The translations under genes were made by a program, and so were the position numbers. A stretch of 64,000 bases of DNA from Haloprofundus marisrubri. GTDB lineage: Archaea; Halobacteriota; Halobacteria; Halobacteriales; Haloferacaceae. The notes beneath the pieces were generated by a model, which worked only from the letters and a program-made list of their open reading frames with translations, had not been told where the DNA came from and did no database searches. The DNA lies in NCBI RefSeq assembly GCF_001469955.1, contig NZ_LOPU01000031.1:1-64000 (forward strand), given 5' to 3'. Positions 59,865-64,000 of this stretch are shown in pieces (position 1 is the first letter of the stretch; each line of letters starts with the position of its first letter).

Positions 59865-60865
59865 AGGTCACCTCTGCTGTACTGCAGGTAGAGATACGGA
59901 CCGATGACGCCCAACGCCATTAAAAAGAGGACGGTGGCGATAGCCGACCCGTACGCCCAGTTCGTCGCGCGGAACGCCTCGCGGAACATCATCACCGAGA
60001 GGATATCGGTGGACGGCCCGGGAGTCGGTCCGAAGAGGACGAACAGGAAGTCGAACGCCTTCAACGCGAACACCATCAACACGACGGCGGCGCTCGTCGT
60101 CGACGCACGCAGTTGCGGGATGATGACGCGGCGGTACATCCGAATCGTACTCGCGCCGTCGGTTCTCGCCGCTTCGTACTGTTCTGTCGGTATCGCTCGC
60201 AGGCCGGCGAGGTAGACGACCATGCAGTAGCCCGAGAACTGCCACATCAGCGCGAAGATAACCGCCGCCAGCGAGAAGCGCGGGTCCGACAGCCACGCGT
60301 ACGCGAGGAAGTCGAGGCCGACCGACCGCAGGGCGACGTTTATCAGTCCGATTTCGGGGTTGTACATCCACGCCCAGAAGATGGCCGTCACGACGAACGA
60401 GAGGCTCATCGGCAGCAGGTAGATGGTCCGGAACGTGTTCTCGAACCGTATGTTCTGGTCGACGAGAATCGCCATCAACAGCCCCAACAACAGGGTGACG
60501 ACGGTGAAGGCGATGAGCAGCACGAACGTGTTCTGCGTCGCCGTCCAGAACGTCGGGTCCGACAGCATCTCCTCGTACATCGCAAAGCTCAGAGAGCTGT
60601 AGTCGGGTTGGCCGAGGCCGCTCCAGTCGGTCAACGAGATGACGACGTTCCAGCCGATAGCGCCGTAGACGAATAGGCCGATGAGCAGCGCCGGCGGGAG
60701 CCAGAACGGCAGCGACCCGAGCAGGTCGCTGTCGAGCGCGTCCCGTAGCCGCGAGCGACCCACCGTCTGTTCTTTCGTCACGGTGCCGCCGTCAGGTCGC
60801 GCGTCGCCGTCGCTATCGGGAGGGCGGCGACCACGTCCGAACAGTCGAAAAATGAACTCTCGCAT
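59861..60865 (-). CDS. Carbohydrate ABC transporter permease (MalF/UgpA-like)
   Basis: A 334-aa permease from ATG 60865 (a GTG one codon upstream is also open). Long polar N-terminus (about 45 aa), then LPFWLPPALLIGLFVYGAIGW and further helices. EAA loop TEQYEAARTDGASTIRMYRRVIIPQLRAST (about residue 240). It follows the binding-protein gene by about 12 bases. Partner of the 58980-59864 permease. Confidence 0.92.
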   Translation of the reverse strand: MREFIFRLFGRGRRPPDSDGDARPDGGTVTKEQTVGRSRLRDALDSDLLGSLPFWLPPALLIGLFVYGAIGWNVVISLTDWSGLGQPDYSSLSFAMYEEMLSDPTFWTATQNTFVLLIAFTVVTLLLGLLMAILVDQNIRFENTFRTIYLLPMSLSFVVTAIFWAWMYNPEIGLINVALRSVGLDFLAYAWLSDPRFSLAAVIFALMWQFSGYCMVVYLAGLRAIPTEQYEAARTDGASTIRMYRRVIIPQLRASTTSAAVVLMVFALKAFDFLFVLFGPTPGPSTDILSVMMFREAFRATNWAYGSAIATVLFLMALGVIGPYLYLQYSRGDL

Positions 60866-60877
60866 CACTCGCTCCGG

Positions 60878-62251
60878 TTAGAACGAGTTTGCGATGCGGT
60901 CGTACGCACCGTCGACGTTCCAGTTCTCGTTGAACGCCGCGAACGCCTCTTCGAGGCTGCTCTTGACGTCCGGCGAGACGGCGGTGCCGTGGGCGATGGT
61001 CGGCGGTTGCGAGTCGGAGTTCTCGAAGTCCTGTCGCTGCTGCTGGAGGAACGGACCGAACGGTTCGTCCGGCACGTCCGTCCGCGGCGGAATCGACCCC
61101 TTGATTGGGTTGAACCGCTCTTGGGCGTCGACGGAGCCACAGTAGGTGAGGAACTGCCGCGTCGTCTCCGGCGACGGGTTGTTCGTCGGCATGACGAACG
61201 AGTCGGTGACGACGGCGTACAGACCGGTCGTCCCCGGGAACGGGACGTGCTCCCACTGTTCGCCGTAGTTGAAGTTGTCCGCACCGTCGTACTGGCCGGC
61301 CGCCCAGTCGCCTTGGTGAATCATCGCCGCGTCGCCGTTGATGACTTTGCTGTTGCCTTGGTCCCACGTGATGGAGCCGGCGTCCTGGTTGAAGTGGTCG
61401 CTGTAGGAACTCAGCCGCGAGAGCGCGTCTTTGACGCCCTGCTCGTGGTTCGAGACGTTGCCCTGCGTGAAGTCCATGTAGGCGTCGACGCCCTGTTCGG
61501 CCTGGAAGATGGCCTCCCACAGCTGCAGCGACGACCACGGCGACTGCGTCTGGTGGGCCATCGGCACCGCGTCGGTGTTGTTGGCGATGGAGTTCATCGC
61601 GTCGAGAAGCGCCTGCGGGCTGTCGACGCTCTGCATGTCGACGCCTGCTTCTTCGACCACCGAGACGTTGTAGAACAGGTTGTTCAGTCGGTGGATGTTG
61701 ATGGGGACGGCGACGTAGTTGCCGTTCGACTGCGCGGCGTTGCGGACGCCCTGCAGGTAGGCGTCCTCCATGTCGCCGGACCAGATGTCGCTGATGTCTT
61801 CGAGCATATCGCTCTCGGTGTACGGCGTCAACGCCTGTCCGGGCCAAATCTGGAACGTGCTCGGCGGGTTCTCGTTGAGCACGCGGTTTCGGATGACGGT
61901 GTCGAGCGCACTTCCTGCACCACCGGGTGCGGGGTTGTTGTTCACGCTCGCGTCCGGATACTCCTCTTGGAACCCTTCGAGCAACGCATTCAGCGCGTCC
62001 TGCTCGCCACCGGCGGTCCACCAGTGGACGATTTCGAGTTCCTGATTACCGCTGCCACCACCGTCGCCACCGCCGCCGCTCTGGTTGCCGCTGCCGCCCG
62101 AGCCACCGCTTCCGTTGCCGCTGCCGTCACCGCCGTCGCCGCCGTCGCCGCCCTGCGAACAACCGGCGAGTGCGGTGACGCCCGCAGTACCTGCGAGGCC
62201 AGTTAGTTTGAGATACGAACGTCGAGAGACCGGTGAATCTTTGTCAGTCAT
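60878..62251 (-). CDS. Sugar ABC transporter substrate-binding lipoprotein
   Basis: A 457-aa solute-binding protein (family 1). Tat-type start VSRRSYLKLTGLAG and lipobox ALAGC, then a very long Gly/Ser/Asn tether (about residues 33-68), a binding fold with EIVHWWTAGGEQDALNALLEGFQ, and the typical C-terminal FNPIKGSIPPRTDVPD. First gene of the operon. A TATA-like region (TACTTAACTATCG, about 62292-62305) and two dyads (62287-62298 and 62305-62326) lie upstream; the second resembles the TrmB motif. Confidence 0.93.
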   Translation of the reverse strand: MTDKDSPVSRRSYLKLTGLAGTAGVTALAGCSQGGDGGDGGDGSGNGSGGSGGSGNQSGGGGDGGGSGNQELEIVHWWTAGGEQDALNALLEGFQEEYPDASVNNNPAPGGAGSALDTVIRNRVLNENPPSTFQIWPGQALTPYTESDMLEDISDIWSGDMEDAYLQGVRNAAQSNGNYVAVPINIHRLNNLFYNVSVVEEAGVDMQSVDSPQALLDAMNSIANNTDAVPMAHQTQSPWSSLQLWEAIFQAEQGVDAYMDFTQGNVSNHEQGVKDALSRLSSYSDHFNQDAGSITWDQGNSKVINGDAAMIHQGDWAAGQYDGADNFNYGEQWEHVPFPGTTGLYAVVTDSFVMPTNNPSPETTRQFLTYCGSVDAQERFNPIKGSIPPRTDVPDEPFGPFLQQQRQDFENSDSQPPTIAHGTAVSPDVKSSLEEAFAAFNENWNVDGAYDRIANSF

Positions 62252-62286
62252 GATGAATCCTCAACGATTTACGGAGGGATATGGCC

Positions 62287-62298
62287 ACTATCGATAGT
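62287..62298. promoter_or_regulatory. Perfect palindrome in the second ABC promoter
   Basis: ACTATCGATAGT is a perfect 12-base palindrome between the TATA-like sequence and ATG 62251. It could be an operator bound by a second regulator. Confidence 0.45.
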
Positions 62299-62304
62299 TA
62301 AGTA

Positions 62305-62326
62305 TTACTCCGTCGACGAGTGAATT
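62305..62326 (-). promoter_or_regulatory. TrmB-like operator upstream of the second sugar ABC operon
   Basis: Plus strand reads TTACT, CCGTCGACG, AGTGAATT. On the coding strand this gives CACT-CGTCGACG-GAGTA, one mismatch from TACT-N8-GAGTA. The outer flanks TTACT...AGTGAATT are shared with 4257-4280. It overlaps the upstream edge of the TATA region of the binding-protein gene. Confidence 0.5.
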
Positions 62327-62500
62327 GTTATCATATGTGACGACTAACCGTCGAACCGACTCGTTTCCGATAAAGGCCGAGTTCGAGGTTCCGACGCGGT
62401 GCATCGAGACGCCGCGAGACGACCGCTCGGAGTCGGAAGGGTCGCGTTCGGGTCGGCCGGTATCGGTGGCTTTTACGCCTCACTCTGCGTGGGGGCGACC

Positions 62501-63907
62501 ATGAGCGACGACTACCGTACGGAGCGAGACAGCCTCGGTGAGATGCAGGTCCCCACCGACGCGTACTGGGGCGCACAGACCCAACGCGCCGTCGAGAACT
62601 TCCCCATCTCGGGAATCACGTTCGGACGGCGGTTCGTCCGCGCACTCGGCGTCGTCAAGAAGGCCGCCGCACAAGCCAACCGTGACCTCGGCCTGATTCC
62701 CGACGAGAAGGCCGACGCCATCGTCGACGCCGCCGACGAGGTCATCGCCGGCGACCACGACGACCAGTTCCCCGTCGACGTGTTCCAAACCGGGTCGGGG
62801 ACCTCCTCGAACATGAACGCCAACGAGGTCATCGCCAACCGGGCAGCGGAACTCGTCGGCGCGGAAATCGGTTCCCGGGAGATTCACCCGAACGACCACG
62901 TCAACTACGGACAGTCCTCGAACGACGTGATTCCGACGGCGATGCACGTCGCGTCGCTCGAAGCCGTCGAGAAAGACCTCCTTCCGGCGCTATCGGAACT
63001 CGCCGAAGCGCTCGGCGAGAAAGAACAGGAGTTCGACGGCGTCGTCAAAACCGGCCGGACCCACCTGCAGGACGCCACACCCGTCCGCCTCGGTCAGGAG
63101 TTCGGCGGCTACCGAACCCAGATTGAGAAAGGCATCCGTCGCGTCGAACACACCCGCGACCACCTCTCGGAGTTGGCACTCGGTGGCACCGCAGTCGGGA
63201 CGGGCCTGAACACTCACCCCGAGTTCCCCGGGAAAGCCGCCGAGTACATCTCCGAGGAGACGGGAATCGAGTTCCGCGAAGCCGACAACCACTTCGAGGC
63301 GCAGGCCGCCCACGACGCGATGGGCGAGGCCCACGGCGCACTTCGGACCGTTGCCGGGTCGATGAACAAGATTGCCAACGACCTTCGGCTTCTGGCCTCC
63401 GGCCCGCGCAACGGTCTCGGCGAAATCGAGCAACCCGAGAACCAACCAGGAAGTAGCATCATGCCCGGCAAAATCAACCCCGTCGTCGCCGAAGCCGTCA
63501 ACCAGGTCCACAAACAGGTCGTCGGCAACGACGCCGCCGTCGCCGCGGGCGCGGCCGAGGGCCAAATCGACCTCAACCTCTACAAGCCGGTGCTGGCGCA
63601 CAACTTCCTCGAATCGACGGAACTGCTGTCGAACTCGGCGACGGTGTTCGCCGACCGGTTCGTCCGCAAGTTGGAGGCGAACGAGGAGTTCGCCGCCGAA
63701 CAGGTCGAACGGAGCATGGCGCTGGCGACGGCGCTCAACCCCGCCATCGGCTACGACAAAGCCTCGAAGGTCGCCAAGAAAGCGCTCGCGGAGAACAAGA
63801 CGGTGCGCGAAGTCGCCGTCGACGAGGGCTATCTCACCGAGGAAGAGGCCGACGAGGTACTCGACCCCGAGAAGATGACCCACCGCGGCATCCTCGGCGA
63901 CGACTGA
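62501..63907 (+). CDS. fumC: Fumarate hydratase class II
   Basis: Converts fumarate and malate in the TCA cycle; 468 aa. Family signature GSSIMPGKINP (about 318-328), active-site region TGRTHLQDATPVRLGQEF, and QTGSGTSSNMNANEV near 90. TATA-like GGCTTTTACGCC (about 62469-62480) sits about 26 bases before ATG 62501, giving a leaderless mRNA; the longer frame from 62399 has no support. Divergent from the second sugar ABC operon, with 249 bases between the starts. Confidence 0.96.
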   Translation: MSDDYRTERDSLGEMQVPTDAYWGAQTQRAVENFPISGITFGRRFVRALGVVKKAAAQANRDLGLIPDEKADAIVDAADEVIAGDHDDQFPVDVFQTGSGTSSNMNANEVIANRAAELVGAEIGSREIHPNDHVNYGQSSNDVIPTAMHVASLEAVEKDLLPALSELAEALGEKEQEFDGVVKTGRTHLQDATPVRLGQEFGGYRTQIEKGIRRVEHTRDHLSELALGGTAVGTGLNTHPEFPGKAAEYISEETGIEFREADNHFEAQAAHDAMGEAHGALRTVAGSMNKIANDLRLLASGPRNGLGEIEQPENQPGSSIMPGKINPVVAEAVNQVHKQVVGNDAAVAAGAAEGQIDLNLYKPVLAHNFLESTELLSNSATVFADRFVRKLEANEEFAAEQVERSMALATALNPAIGYDKASKVAKKALAENKTVREVAVDEGYLTEEEADEVLDPEKMTHRGILGDD

Positions 63908-64000
63908 GGGTGCTGGGAGTCGGATTCGACGGCCGGCCGATGTGTCGCCGGCGCGACCAATCGGGTTCGTCGACCATCCACGAGTCGAGTCCGTTCTTCT

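Noticed and set aside
1..64000. tRNA, rRNA, CRISPR array or insertion sequence
   Set aside because: No tRNA T-loop/anticodon arrangement, no regularly spaced repeats, and no transposase motifs with terminal repeats were found by reading; short dyads are better explained as operators or hairpins.

Overview
The window is chromosomal DNA from a halophilic archaeon (class Halobacteria, most likely a Haloferacaceae-type genome). The coding strand is GC-rich and the proteins are acidic (many Asp and Glu, few Lys). Secreted proteins carry twin-arginine (RR) signals followed by a lipobox. Many promoters have an archaeal TATA box about 28-31 bases upstream of the ATG, as expected for leaderless mRNAs. 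Several families are archaeal or haloarchaeal: TrmB, TbsP, PelA, RqcH, archaeal FEN1, Elp3, DUF4013, DUF4397. No rRNA, tRNA, CRISPR array or complete insertion sequence was seen.

Layout. 1-4280: leftward sugar ABC importer operon (binding protein, two permeases, ATPase; the ATPase runs off the left edge). 4390-8460: aldo/keto reductase, zinc-ribbon membrane protein, trmB-type sugar regulator, PAC2 protein. 8607-15015: MscS channel, orphan YcaO cyclodehydratase-like protein, TbsP-like regulator, small membrane peptide, CHAT-domain protease. 15079-19744: glyA, a lipoprotein, UspA, a VOC protein, folD, a small membrane protein. 19801-23866: zinc-ribbon protein, two PadR-like regulators flanking a 48-aa protein, a candidate structured RNA and an amphi-Trp protein, then an AI-2E-type transporter. 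23945-34698: MgtC/DUF4010 protein, class III aminotransferase, mutY, DsrE, FMN reductase, GH-A clan hydrolase, tdk, Yip1-like protein, S1-OB-DHH protein. 34793-38704: HTH regulator divergent from a compact methyltransferase/MFS/hotdog operon. 38771-47771: elp3 with a leader ORF, a DUF4397 protein, rqcH, three tandem DUF4013 membrane proteins, pelA. 47870-57808: membrane proteins, ornithine cyclodeaminase family, MFS, DUF3054, GNAT, fen1, HdeD, BolA, AGE-type epimerase, a membrane protein. 57839-62251: second leftward sugar ABC operon. 62501-63907: fumC.

How the genes fit together. Two complete sugar ABC operons, a TrmB-family sensor and a TbsP-like regulator lie within 62 kb. A perfect copy of the published Halobacterium TrmB site (TACT-N7-GAGTA) overlaps the trmB TATA box. 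A one-mismatch version lies upstream of the second ABC operon, and a looser relative sharing the same flank lies upstream of the first. The window therefore looks like part of a sugar-response regulon. The 38.8-47.8 kb stretch is a translation-quality block (Elp3, RqcH, PelA) with three paralogous DUF4013 membrane proteins inserted between the two ribosome-rescue factors.

The best candidates for something undescribed are the orphan YcaO protein, the CHAT protease with its small convergent membrane peptide, the two-hairpin RNA near 21.4 kb, and the DUF4013 triplet. Functions are read from sequence recognition only; no database search was run.
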